Shown: positions 37,779-48,059 of the stretch, piece by piece
How positions within the stretch are numbered: the first letter of the stretch is position 1
How the letters are laid out: each line of letters starts with the position of its first letter
From: Gerris lacustris
Taxonomy: Eukaryota > Arthropoda > Insecta > Hemiptera > Gerridae
Length of the DNA: 64,000 nucleotides
Direction of reading: 5' to 3'
NCBI GenBank assembly: GCA_951217055.1
Contig: OX578277.1
Coordinates: forward strand, 59,144,173 to 59,208,172
The notes under the pieces: model-generated
The model's input: only the letters and a program-made list of their open reading frames with translations
The model's database searches: none
Told to the model about the DNA's origin: nothing
Position numbers and translations under genes: made by a program

Positions 37779-39377
37779 CGTCGAGGAGGCATGTGAGAGA
37801 CAAAAATCAGATTCTAAGACGACAGTGTTAGTGCAATGTCTTGATATCCAAGCTACTTTGATTAATGCTAGTATAAATAATTTATTCAATGATTAGACCA
37901 GAAGTGATTACTGATAAGGAGGGTGAAAATCTGAAATTGGTAAATTCTTTAAATAGGGAATTGACGTGTCTAAATAATGGGGACCCCATTATTTATACCA
38001 TTGGGTGGTATAAAAATTTAAAAAAATCACGTGGCATATATTATCCGCTTTTTGGATTTGAACAGCTGAAAATTTTAATTTCGTTGTATTTTTCCTGTGT
38101 GCGCGTCAAAAAGATCTTTGATACCTACTGCAAAGTTTCAAGTTTTCTCTTTTTGTTTTTATATCAATTGGAACCATACCGTACAGATCGACAGACCGAT
38201 ACACAGAGGGACGTAACTATATGGGTTTCTTTTTTGGTTTTACCATTGAAACCCTAAAAAGCAAGATTAACATAGATACTGACTATAGAAATAGTAACCA
38301 CATTAATAGAAATGAATAAACCTATAAGGGGATCATTGATTATCCTAGTGTGTAATCACGACCAAAGAATCAATAGAGAGACAAATCAATGAAGCAAAAA
38401 AAAGGAAACAAATTACACTTGAGTAATTTCTCTCCGTTGATGGAGTCTCAAGTCCGATGGTAAAATACGTTAAACAGAAACGTTTCAAGATTGTAAGTAA
38501 AGCGAAACGTATCAAAAGTTCTGTATCAAAGTGTCAGAGCCTTGCTGGGATTGATGAGTGTAGATGTTGGCTATTCAGGAGGTATACTCGGACTTGGGAC
38601 AAATGTTTTGGCCTTCTACTCTGCTGACAAATGCTGGCCGGCCTTGACAAATGTTTCGGATTTAAGACTGGACCTACGCGATGACTAATCGACCGGAAAA
38701 TAACGCAATAGCTTTCTCTTACCCTTTGCCTTGCCTTTTAGCTTCTATGAATTGAAATCTATAAATTATTTTAGAGGAAAACAAAAGTTATGTAATAATA
38801 AAAAACAAATTCCTTGATAATCGCGGAAATAAATATTTCTTTAAACACATAACATTATTTTCTTTGTCAATGTTTTTAATGATGTGTTATTAGAATATTG
38901 CCAAAGAACAAAATAAATTAGAATTATTTCAACTAACTTTACACATAAAATTCTATAATATCTTTGATGGTTAGGAGTTCAAGCTAAAGGGTTTCAGAAT
39001 GAAACTAAGGCTCTTAGGTAGGTAACTAATATTGTTGCAAGCTTTTATTCGATTGTTCTTGTTATTTCTTTCTTTATATATATCGGTTATTTAAGAAAAC
39101 TCTAGAGCGCTAACGGTTTTAATAAATATGTACATAAGTATATCAGTGTAGGTGCAGGAAGTCAGTCATAGTTTTGATACAGTTATAGCGTTTTTATAAT
39201 TATATAAATCAATACCTACTTGTTTTTTTGTTTTTTTTTATTATTAAATCAAAGTAGATAGGTATGTTTTTAGTATGCGTTTCAATGTGTGAAATGATAT
39301 GATATTTTTCATACAGTACGGAAGTTGGTTGCATAATGTTCTGATACTTGGTACGTAGCGTGTCGTTGTTGTTTCTT
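37779..39377. other. AT-rich DNA with R13 fragment and perfect palindrome
   Basis: About 38085-38150 (gtatttttcctgtg, cgtcaaaaag, tttcaagttt) resembles 47782-47840. aataatggggaccccattat at about 37973 is a perfect short palindrome. The 122-codon frame at 37889-38257 runs through this repeat and is not called. Confidence 0.4.
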
Positions 39378-40602
39378 ACTTTTCCTCGCCTATGGTAGGA
39401 AAAGTTATGTTTTCACCCGAACATTTGTTTTCGAGATTTCAACTGAATTACCCGTTTTGGGAGTTAAGTATAGGTAAGACTTCCTAAGTGGTTTTCAGCA
39501 TGACACCAGTATGTGTGTTATCAACTGTAGAGCCCAGGGTATTTAACCTATAGAGTCGAAAAATCAGTCCTTACTTCTAGTTGTGCCACCTGGAAAATAA
39601 ACATTTTCCGCCAATCCAAAAATATAAAAAATTAAAAATCGAAAGTTGTCCAATCGAGTTGAAATTTAGCACGAATGTACCTCTCTGTATAACAAACAAA
39701 TCCACCAAATTTAATGTTGGTATTAGCCACCATTTTGGTTATCGATTTTTGACCGTTAATATTACCGAAAGCATAAATTCGTTTTTTACTTATAACTTAT
39801 ATAATATCGATGGAACCGGTAAAAAAATAAGGAACACATAAAAAAACTCGATGAAATTCCATTAATTATTTTAAAAGTTATAAGCGAACATAATTATTAT
39901 AGCCAGGGTGCCCATAGGCAAAAAAGTAACTTATACATACTCTTTCCAAACCTTTTTGTATGGCTTGTTTAGGCAAAGTCTGACACCGTTTTCCTCTGTG
40001 ACTTTTTTTTAGTTTTGGGGCGTTTTTTTTTTTATTTGAACCCTAAAATTTTGACGCGTCAGACTTGAAAATCGGAAAAAGTTCTGCGTCAGACAATATT
40101 AAAATGTTGATTTATAGGGTTCAAATAATATATCTTGAGAAAATCAGCTGGTTATTAATCATTAATTAATATTAGTTCATATTAATTATTATCCATTATT
40201 ATTAATTAAAATTAATTAATATCATTCATTAATAACTGGCTGATTTTCTCAAGATACATTATTTGAACCCTATAAATCAACATTTTAATATTGTCTGACG
40301 AAGAACTTTTTCCGATTTTCTAGTCTGACGCGTCAAAATTTTAGGGTTCAAATAAAAAAAAACGCCCCAAAACTAAAAAAAAAATCACAGAGGAAAACGG
40401 TGTCAGATTTGGCCTAAACAAGCCATACAAAAAGGTTTGGAAAGAGTATGTGTAAGTTACTTTTTTGCCTATGGGCACCCTGACTATTAATTAGTGCGAT
40501 CCTTTTGTTAAACTTCAAAGTTTGTTTACATTTGTCACAATATATACCACCAAAATTAAAATAATTAAATCAATGAAATAAAATAAATAAAAATAATGTA
40601 TA
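39378..40602 (+). repeat. R7 repeat copy A, interrupted
   Basis: Starts with the hairpin acttttcctc ... taggaaaagt. It continues with gagatttcaactgaattacc, ttgaaatttagcacgaatgt and ggtaaaaaaataaggaacac, and ends near aataaaataaataaaaataa. It carries the 587-bp hairpin element at 39900-40486. Apart from that it is collinear with copy B, which starts only a few bases after copy A ends. Confidence 0.85.
39900..40486. mobile_element. 587-bp foldback MITE, near-perfect hairpin, TTA target duplication
   Basis: Left end tagccagggtgcccatagg and right end (complement) tagtcagggtgcccatagg start arms of about 270 bp that stay almost identical to a short AT-rich centre near 40193. Only scattered substitutions and small T-run length differences separate them. 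TTA flanks both sides (39897-39899 and 40487-40489). R7 copy B at about 41144-41164 supplies the unoccupied equivalent: removing the element and one TTA gives a sequence of equal length differing at one base. A 3-bp TTA duplication suits a PIF/Harbinger-type MITE; a TA-flanked mariner-type reading is also possible. No coding capacity. Confidence 0.85.
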
Positions 40603-40609
40603 CATTTTT

Positions 40610-41260
40610 ACTTTTCCTCACTACCTATTGTAGGAAAAGTATTGGTTTCAGCCAAACATTTTTTTTCGAAATTTCAACGGAATTATCTGTTTTGGGTGTT
40701 TTTAAGACCTCCTGAAAGTTTTCAGCATGAAGTCTGTAAGTTATCATCGTAGCGCCCAAGATATTTAACCTAGCGAGTTGAAACTTGGCAGAAAAATCAG
40801 TCGTTACATGTAATGCGCCCGGAAAATCAACTTTTTCCGCCATCTTGAACCCAGTTTGCTGAGTCAGCAAAAATTTTAATAAATGGTCCTGATCGAGTTG
40901 AAATTTGGCACGAATGTACCTCTCTGTATGACAAACAAGCACACCAAATTTCATTTTGATATTTGCCGCCATTTTGAAATTATCAATTTTTGAATTTTTA
41001 AACTTTGATGGTTAATAATACCGAAAGTATAAATACGTTTTTGACATATAGCATATCGTTGGAACCGAAAAAATTAAGGAACAAGTATAAAAAAAACCCG
41101 ATGAAATTCCATTAATTAGTTTAAAAGTTATAAGCGAATATAATTATTTATTAGTGCGATAATTTTGAGGACGTCAAAGTTTGTTTACATACATGGCAAA
41201 ATGCCGCCAAAAATCAAATAATTGAATACATGAAATAAAATATGTAAATAATAATTTCAA
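40610..41260 (+). repeat. R7 repeat copy B, uninterrupted
   Basis: Tandem partner of copy A in the same orientation: acttttcctcactacctatt ... taggaaaagt, ttgaaatttggcacgaatgt, ccgatgaaattccattaatt and attagtgcgat. The 115-codon minus-strand frame at 40625-40972 lies within it and has no conserved counterpart frame in copy A, so it is not called. Confidence 0.85.
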
Positions 41261-41446
41261 GACAAAAAGAACTTTTTATATACTACGTTTTTGAATTTTC
41301 TATTGAATCTTATGTAATGTTGATAATATAATTGTTATTGTTATACAATATATAATGTTGGTGAAAAAAAAAAAATTGTTCCGAATTTATTTACTTCACA
41401 TAAATGACAACCATCTAGAGTCTAGAGAGCTAATCTTAAACCTAAA

Positions 41447-41549
41447 CAAGTAAGGCGCGCTTCACGTAAGGACGTGGGGCGATAATCGCCGGTTTCTTTA
41501 CGATTAAGTTAAAATTATTAAGTGTAATATAAAAACACTAATTTTAATA
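41447..41549 (+). repeat. R1 copy split by BEL element, left part
   Basis: acaagtaaggcgcgcttcac, gataatcgccggtttct and aaaattattaagtgtaa match 22366-22450. The copy is cut after aattttaata, where the BEL element begins. Confidence 0.85.
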
Positions 41550-41646
41550 TTTTACAAAAGAAAATCTAAGGCCGGTTCAACTAACCGTCGTTCCGTCCTT
41601 TCAAAGAATAATATAAATCAAAGAAGTAAAAAACGTCTAATTCTGT
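41550..41646 (-). repeat. BEL 3' LTR, truncated to its last 97 bp
   Basis: Identical over its full length to 46288-46384; with one shared flanking base the identity spans 98 bp. The upstream 220 or so bases of the LTR are missing. The sequence jumps directly from the integrase frame, which itself stops short, into the middle of the LTR. One deletion could have removed both. Confidence 0.85.
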
Positions 41647-42759
41647 CTAATGCGTCCGTTTCTTATTTTCTAGTTCTAGAAATACGACGTCGCCTACCTC
41701 TAAGGTTTCATATTGTGATTTGTCTGGTCTACTTGTTAGAAGACCAAGATATTCTTTCCTAAATCTCATTCGTAATTCTTGTTTCAACGTGTTAAGGTAA
41801 TTGTAGCGTAATCTCAACCTATCTGCTTCGGCTATTTCTCCTTCAGGAAACTTCCAGCTGCCATGAGGGTGCAGGAACATCATAGGTGTTAGAGGCTTCA
41901 GTTCATCCGGATCTTCTGAGAGATATGTTAGAGGCCGTTGATTCATCACATCTTCAACTTCCTTCACAACCGGTTCCAGTTCTTCTTTTTTCAGGGATGC
42001 CTTTCCCACCATACGCCTCATAAGCTCCTTCATGGTACGAATCAATCGCTCCCACATTCCTCCCCACCAAGCTGCTGTTGGGGCGTTGAACTTCCATTCA
42101 ATAGGCTGCAGTGATGTGTTTTCTTTAATTGCCTCCCAGTCCAATCCCTTGAAGTAATTATCTGCTCCCACGAAATTGGTCCCATTGTCACTGTAAATCA
42201 CATCTGGTCGACGATACTTCTGCACAAATTTGTGCATGGCTTGGATAAATGTTTTTGTTTTGAGGGATGATACGGTTTCTAGATGTACAGCACGGTAAAC
42301 CGCACATGTGAATATTACAATATATACTTTGTTCCTGTTCCTCAGAATGAGTGGTCCAGCAAAGTCCACTCCTACTGTTTGGAATACTTCAGCGTCTTGC
42401 ACTCTTCCTATCGGTAAAGGGGCCACCTCCCTTGCAATAGGTTTAGCTCTGAATCGTTTACAACGTACACATCGGTAAACTACCTTTTGTACGTTTCGTC
42501 GACATTGTAAAATCCAATATTTCCCTCTGATCAGGGTCATTACAGTACCGACTCCCGCGTGACAATTCCTGCTGGGTACTTCCTCAATTAATTTCAATAC
42601 TAACGGATGGGCTTTAGGCAAGAGAAAAGGAAATTTAAAGTTGACGAAATCCGAAAAGACCTTTTTCGTCGCAAACAGTCGGCACTGGCAGATGTATTTT
42701 TTCAGTAAAACACTCCTTCTGAATTTCTCGAAGAATTGATAACTCTGCCTAATCCTCAT
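41647..42759 (-). pseudogene. BEL integrase region, C-terminally truncated
   Basis: Frame of 370 codons. Residues from about 42 onward are integrase; the first 41 read through in a wrong frame, so the methionine is not the real start. A zinc-binding region has H67 (CHAGV), C97 and C100 (CVRC). The His normally found shortly before H67 appears replaced (VPSRN). The catalytic DDE triad is visible: D132 (GVDFAGPL), D191 (YSDNGTNF) and E237 (GGMWERLI). The C-terminal module seen in BEL integrases begins (LEVGDVVFLELENKKR) but ends at residue 370, well short of usual, exactly where the truncated 3' LTR starts. Confidence 0.9.
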
Positions 42760-42888
42760 CTTCTTTTGTTAGAGGACCTTGGACTTTAGCAAACATTTTT
42801 CTACTATTACTCACAAATCTTAATACCCAAGCTCTAATTCGAACATACTGTCTATATGTATGATCATATCTAACATCTTCGATCAGAC
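42760..42888 (-). pseudogene. BEL RNase H-integrase linker, frame broken
   Basis: Coding-like sequence continues here in a different frame from both neighbours (for example YRQYVRIRAWVLRF, typical of the BEL linker before integrase). It then meets a stop at the start of the next block. At least two frame disruptions lie between 42660 and 42910. Confidence 0.7.
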
Positions 42889-44262
42889 TCAAAACAGTGG
42901 CTTGTGAAGGAGAGACTGATTTTTTCTTTTCTGCAACACAATATTTTCATCTACTGTCTCACTCTCAATTGGCCAACTGTTCGAATCTTGTTGTAGCCAT
43001 GATGGTCCTTCCCACCATCTCGACTGTAATAGCTGTTTCGGAGTGCACCCTCGAGTTAAAAAATCCGCATGGTTTTGGGTTCCTGGAACATGGCGCCAGT
43101 CCTTGATGTCAGTCAACTCTCTTATTTTTGCTACTTGGTTTCCTACAAAGGTTGCCCAACAATCGTCACGTCGTATCCAGGCTAATGCAGCTGTAGAATC
43201 TGTCCAATAAAAGGTAGGAACATCGCATAAATCTAAAGCCTTCTTTACCATGTCTGCTAAGCAACTTCCAATAAGACATCCGAGTAATTCCAAACGAGGG
43301 ATTGTTGCTCTTTTTATAGGGGCCACCCTCGCCTTTGCGGCTAGCAGATGCATTTTCTCCTCAGTTTTTAGTAGGATCGATGCAGCGTAAGCTCTCTGGC
43401 TGGCATCTACAAATACGTGTACACTCCATGTATTTCTTTCTCCAGAAGTTGCCAACCTTGGAATCTGCAAACAGGAGAGATTGTCTAGCTCTGAAAACCA
43501 AGTTCTGAATTTGTTTTCAATATCCTGTGTCACTGGTTCACCCCATTTCGATTTAACTACCCACGTATCTTGTAAAATCATTTTCATGGTGATAGTAGTT
43601 GGTGCTGTGAATCCAATAGGATCAAAGATTTTTTGAACGGTGGAAAGTATATTTCGTTTGGTTATTATCTCAGGAAGAGTACATGGTGACAAATCTATGG
43701 CTAAAGTGTCTTTCTTTCTATCCCACTTAAGTCCAAGAACCGTCACGACTTGGTTTTCCATATTTGGATCTAAATTAGACATCCACATCCGTAATTCCAT
43801 TTGTGCTTCTTCTAATAGAGCAGTAGCCTTCTCTTTAAAAGATTGATATTCCTGATAGCTATCTAAAGACAATACACAGTTGTCTACATAGAAGGCATTT
43901 AACAAAGTAAGAGCCAAAGATCTATCTTCTTCTCCTGTGTGTGTGAGATGGTACTCTAACACTGCGCCAAGAATGAATGGACTACATGTTGCACCGAAGA
44001 CAACTCTTGCATGTCGATATATCTTGATTTTTTCTAATGTCTCGTCTTCCCACCACAGGAAACGAAGAACGTCTCGATCTTCTTCGTTAACATCTATCAT
44101 TTGAAAAGCCTTACGAATGTCTGCAATGAATGCTACCCTTTTTCTTCTAAACTTTAATAAAAGGGTTGGTATCAGTTGGATATAATTACACCCTTTCTCT
44201 AGACATTCATTTAAAGACACCTCTTTCCTTACTTTACAGCCAGCATCGAAAACTGGCCTCAC
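42889..44262 (-). pseudogene. BEL reverse transcriptase and RNase H region
   Basis: Frame of 457 codons, the longest in the window. It starts inside the RT domain at RPVFDAG. Motif A Asp is D48 (IADIRKAFQ), FGATCSPF lies at 89-96 and the active-site box is YVDN at 125-128. The second Asp of the canonical YVDD is Asn here; I believe some arthropod BEL elements share this, so it is not proof of inactivity. RNase H carboxylates are D286 (VFVDAS), E325 (PRLELLG), D355 (YWTDSTAAL) and D400 (NHADFLTRG). The frame is lost just before the linker. The RT N-terminus lies in the next upstream block, one frameshift away. Confidence 0.93.
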
Positions 44263-44317
44263 CGGAGTCGTTTGGCTCTCCGGTTTGAATACTGGTCTAT
44301 GTGGCAGGTAATGGGTG

Positions 44318-44773
44318 TTACCCCTTTCGATTTTCCCCTTCCTCCTTCACCTCTTCAATGAATCCTTCTTTCAACCACTTTTTAAATATTTTCCCATACA
44401 ACTGAAAATTATTTTTTATAAGTTTTTCCGAAGCTGCCCTCAGTCTTTTCTCTGCTACTTCTCGATTTGTTGGTAAAGCAGGGTGTCCTTTTTTCCTAAG
44501 GAGTCTGGCTACATATCTTCCATCTTCTTTCCTGGCAAGAGACTTAAAAAATTCTTCCTTAACTTCTGCCTCTCTATCTATAGCAGCCTGAACTTCAATA
44601 GGATCTCTAATACCAATAATTTCTAAATCCCACAACTGTCTAACGTTGTCGTTCAAAACATTCATGCTTATCTCTTGCATTGCCAGTGAAACTGTATCCG
44701 AATCTGTCATGACTCCAGACAGCGTCCATCCAAAACTAGTTTCAACGGCGACCATGCCATTATGCAACTTCAC
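44318..44773 (-). pseudogene. BEL protease-RT connecting region
   Basis: Frame of 151 codons. It begins GMVAVETSFGWTLSG, the conserved block that follows protease in BEL polyproteins, and ends shortly before the RT palm. It overlaps the protease frame by 14 bp in another frame and is separated from the RT frame by a frameshift near 44315. Both breaks look like decay rather than programmed shifts, because each removes a conserved block from its neighbour. Confidence 0.88.
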
Positions 44774-45635
44774 AATTCTTCCCGGTCAGCAGGAGTCCAT
44801 AGATATCAGCACCGATCAAAAGTTTGATCTCGGGAATGCCTTCACCGACGTCAGAAATGTAAATCTTGTTGGTTTTTAGTTCTTGTTTTAATTTTGCATC
44901 AAGTTTAGTGATCCTAGGGATTTTATTTGAAATTTTGTCTTGGCTTCGAACTTTAAAATCACCAGTAAATCCACCTCCAGGTCTTAATATCTTAAGTTGA
45001 TATATCTGATGGTTAATATTCTTCGTAGTGCTGCCTCCAAAAAGTGAATGAGTAACGGTTTCTTGCGATACTGCTTCTAAGTCCAGTTCTTCCGCCAACT
45101 CCTCAAGAATATACGATCGTTGCGAGCCACTATCCAAGAACGCTCGAACCTTCATTTTCTTCTTCCCGACTACCTCAACCATAAGAGTTTGTAGTAATAC
45201 ACTTCTATAGGATTCATGGTTGGACATCCCCACGTTAACTTTGGTTTCTCCATTGCTTCTTACCATTGATTCTTTCTTTACTCCCTCTTGACACATAATT
45301 GCATAATGTCGTTTTTGACAAATAATACACTTAACGTACGTTCTGCAGTTTCTTGCAACATGATTAGGTTTAAAGCATATCATACACCGATGTTTTTCCC
45401 TCAGTTTATTCCTTTTCTCCTCTACACTCATCTTCCGAGCTGTTACACACTCCTTCGATTCGTGGAGGTTGCTGCAAAAAACACAGTTCCTATATTCTGT
45501 CAAGGTAGAGTTGGGGAAGCTCGTCAACGTTGGTAAGTCTTCCCGTTTATTTTCTTTTCTTTTTATCTCGTTATTTACACTATTGCTTTCACTGTCAAAC
45601 ACATTTTTATCATTGCTAAAACCAGATTCAGCCAA
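44760..45635 (-). pseudogene. BEL gag zinc knuckles and aspartic protease
   Basis: Frame of 291 codons. Three Cys/His clusters are visible: C51-C54-H58-C63, C84-C87-H92-C97 (CMICFKPNHVARNC, a CX2CX4HX4C knuckle) and C103-C106-H110-C115. They bind nucleic acid in retroelement Gag. The protease follows with the catalytic DSG at 168-170 (AFLDSGSQRSYI) and a second conserved block LLIGADIYGLLL near the end. The upstream 45 or so codons are Asn/Lys/Glu-rich. The frame terminates just after the protease where the polyprotein should continue. Confidence 0.92.
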
Positions 45636-45666
45636 AATAATTTGTTGCTGAATTTGGACTTCCTTT

Positions 45667-46193
45667 TTAAAAAAAACTCATCAAATTACTTAATTTTGAA
45701 CTTTGACGGTCGGGATCTGTTCCCAAACTCGATACACCTCTCTGCCAAGCTAGCAATATATCTCCGGGAACACTCGATTCTATTAAGGGGTATATCCAAG
45801 TGTCAGGACTAGCCTTTGCCAAATTTAGGGTTTGTAGGGATCTTAAATGTGATTCAATCTGGATGTACACTTGTTGAATGGGTATCTTGTTACTCGAAGA
45901 TGCGTTAGAGATCACGAGTTTTAATAATTCCCTAACGTAAACTTGAAGCTATAAGTCCTCATCTCCAAATCTTTCCTTTAGAGCCTCAATAACTTTCGGG
46001 TAATTTTCTCCGGTTTTTCTCCGGTCTGAGGATAACTATCTACTATATCTTTTGCCACTGTGCTAGGCTCCATTGCCATCATCAAATATTGGAATTTGTC
46101 GCTGTTTTCTTCACCCAAAGCAGCCGAGATCTTATTAAATTTCCGTGTTGCCTGGTATCTCTTCACTTTCCTCAGCAGCTTCAGTTGATCCAT
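45667..46193 (-). pseudogene. BEL gag remnant, frame broken and shortened
   Basis: Two frames: 45978-46193 (71 codons, starting at the first Met after the primer site, with DKFQYLMMAM and AKDIVDSYPQTGE) and 45667-45915 (82 codons, with WIYPLIESSVPGDILLAWQR). Both carry blocks typical of BEL gag. They are separated by a stop and frameshift. DKFQYL occurs within 35 codons of the start, whereas BEL gag normally has a much longer N-terminal region, so an internal deletion is likely. Confidence 0.85.
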
Positions 46194-46266
46194 GTTTTAC
46201 CTCTTTAATTTATTCTCGTTCCAGAAGGTTAAATTAATTAATTGTCTCCAATTATCTGCCTTCAAG

Positions 46267-46284
46267 ATCACGTCGGGGTCACCA
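46267..46284 (-). other. BEL primer-binding-like site
   Basis: Three bases inside the 5' LTR the minus strand reads TGGTGACCCCGACGTGAT. A TGG start at this position is where a tRNA 3' end would pair to prime minus-strand synthesis. I do not assign the tRNA. Confidence 0.6.
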
Positions 46285-46287
46285 CGA

Positions 46288-46607
46288 TTTTACAAAAGAA
46301 AATCTAAGGCCGGTTCAACTAACCGTCGTTCCGTCCTTTCAAAGAATAATATAAATCAAAGAAGTAAAAAACGTCTAATTCTGTAAACTTTTAATATAAA
46401 ACAATCACAGAAGTTAACAATAAGTCTACAGAGAATCTATAAGAACTGAAAACACTACTCGGAATCTAATACAAACTATTCTCGGTTGAATCTAAAATAG
46501 AACTCGACTTAAAAAAATATTATTATTACATTTTTTCTTGCTATTTTATTTTATGACATGTCCCCATGAAACCGCTTTGTTAAAGCACTTTTCAAAGATT
46601 TTCAACA
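46288..46607 (-). repeat. BEL 5' LTR, full length (about 320 bp)
   Basis: Begins TGTTGAAAATC on the minus strand next to the AATA duplication and ends ...CTTTTGTAAAA beside the primer-binding site. Only its last 97 bp are duplicated at the other end of the element. The TG start is canonical; the end is AAAA rather than CA. Confidence 0.75.
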
Positions 46608-47075
46608 AATAGTAATATTCTTTTTCTACTCTTCAAGACCTTTAAATTGATGTATAACATATTATGGTAACTAAAACAATGTTTAGTTACCCGCCATATT
46701 GGCCGCCATCTTGAAAATTTTAATAATTGCATATTCTTTTTCTACACTTTAAGACCTTTTAATTGATATATAACATGTCATGGTGACTAAAAACTTGTTT
46801 TTATTCACCCGCCATATTGGCCGCCATCTTGAAACTTTTAAGTGTAAAATTTTAATAGTTGCATATTCTTTTCTTCATTTTAAGACCTTTAAATTGATGT
46901 ATAACATGTCATAGTTACTAAGAACTTTTTTTAGTCGCCCGCCATATTGGCCGCCATCTTGAAAATATTAAGTGTGAAAAATCCAAAATGTGACCAGTTA
47001 TCTCAAATGCCGAGATGCACCTGTGTGCCGAATTTCATGTTCCTAGCTATAGTAGTTTATGAATTGAAACAAGAC
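46608..47075 (+). repeat. R1 copy split by BEL element, right part
   Basis: Resumes with aatagtaatattctttttct and carries three tandem R1 units, each with cttcaagacctt or a variant and catattggccgccatcttga. It ends with gagatgcacctgtgtgccga and tagtttatgaattgaaac. Confidence 0.85.
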
Positions 47076-47119
47076 TTTTTAGGGTTTTGTAGATGATTAT
47101 GCATACCCGTCATGTAATA

Positions 47120-47178
47120 ATGATTTTTTTTTTTCTATCTCAAGGGTCCTGGGTTCGATCCCCCGAGGGGTCACAATG
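47120..47178 (+). repeat. tRNA-like B-box fragment
   Basis: gtcctgggttcgatcccccg carries a good pol III B box (gggttcgatcccc) with a short complementary stem. There is no A box or full cloverleaf upstream, so this is a SINE or tRNA-pseudogene scrap rather than a tRNA gene. Confidence 0.4.
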
Positions 47179-47204
47179 TTTTTCATCAGTAATAACGACT
47201 AGAT

Positions 47205-47722
47205 AAATTGCATTTCTTCAGAACATTTTCATTGCTCTACCATAAGGTATAACCATGAATTATTTTGAAATTTTAGGACCAGCCGTTATATAGTGTTTGG
47301 GGGGGGGGGGATTTTTTGGGAGTATATTTTGACTTATAAAACCAATAAAGAATGAAAAATTTAAAAAAGCAAATATTATATTTGTGTCCTGCTCTTCAGC
47401 AGCTTTCGTTTGATACCTAACTCAAAATTAAAAAAAAAAAAATTTTGGGCGCACTTCACATTTTTGCACCCTAAATTGGCAATTTTTGAAAATTTGAGAT
47501 GAACTCCCGGAATTTTCATCGCCCCACAATAAGGCATTAGCATGAATTATTTCGAAATTTTAGAACCAGCCGTTATATAGTTTTGGGGGGGGGATTTTTT
47601 TGGGTATATTTTGATTTTTTTACCCAACAAGAAATGCAAAGTTTAAGAAAGCATACATATAATTGCGTCCTACTATCAGCAGCTTTCACTTGATACCCTA
47701 CTCGAAAATTAAAAAAAATATA
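47205..47722 (+). repeat. R12 tandem duplication with G-tracts
   Basis: Two units about 285 bp apart share catgaattattttgaaattt (second copy c for t), ccagccgttatatagt, a run of 9 or more G followed by attttttgg, gcagctttc and ttgataccctact-like blocks. Confidence 0.8.
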
Positions 47723-47739
47723 AATTTTGAGTTTACCAC

Positions 47740-48010
47740 AGTTTTGCGAATTGCGCATGCGCATATTTAATTTTGAACTTCTGTGTATTTTTCCTGTGGT
47801 CGGGTCAAAAAGTTACACCAGTGTTTCAAATTTCAGCACTTTCGCTTAAACGGTTCGGGTCCTAATCAAATTCTGCTGAAAGATGGCTAAAAGTATTAAA
47901 ATAATGCATTGTCGTCGTGTTCTGAGCTATGCTAAAAGTTTCAAAAGTCTAGCTATTCAGGAAGTTAGATAGAAATCGATTGCCAGATTTGTACCGGACA
48001 AACAAACAAA
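47740..48010 (+). repeat. R13 repeat segment
   Basis: gtgtatttttcctgtgg, gggtcaaaaagttacac and a 3' acaaacaaacaaac tract. Related to about 38085-38150. It includes the palindrome gcgcatgcgc near 47755. Confidence 0.45.
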
Positions 48011-48059
48011 CAAGAAAGCAAGCTAATAAAAACGTATTAAAATAATGTATAAACATTAT

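Larger units (their letters stand above)
41550..46607 (-). mobile_element. BEL/Pao LTR retrotransposon, degenerate, nested in R1
   Basis: About 5.06 kb, minus strand. Order 5' to 3': 5' LTR (46288-46607), primer-binding-like site (46267-46284), gag remnant, zinc knuckles and aspartic protease, reverse transcriptase, RNase H, integrase, truncated 3' LTR (41550-41646). The order protease-RT-RNase H-integrase together with an integrase-linked C-terminal module is that of BEL/Pao. The boundaries follow from the R1 host: AATA lies at 41546-41549 and 46608-46611, and the two R1 pieces rejoin across one AATA to match 22366-22980. Several frame breaks separate the coding blocks, so the element cannot encode a complete polyprotein. 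No independent host function is suggested. Confidence 0.93.

Noticed and set aside
37481..38257. 97- and 122-codon plus-strand frames
   Set aside because: They run through R2 and R13 repeat sequence with no conserved counterpart frame in other copies.
40625..40972. 115-codon minus-strand frame
   Set aside because: Lies wholly in R7 copy B, and the equivalent frame is not maintained in copy A.
44760..44773. Programmed frameshift between the protease and RT frames of the BEL element
   Set aside because: Other breaks in the same element disrupt conserved blocks in the same way, and no slippery-site arrangement is evident, so decay is simpler.
47120..47178. tRNA gene
   Set aside because: A B box is present but there is no A box or cloverleaf upstream.
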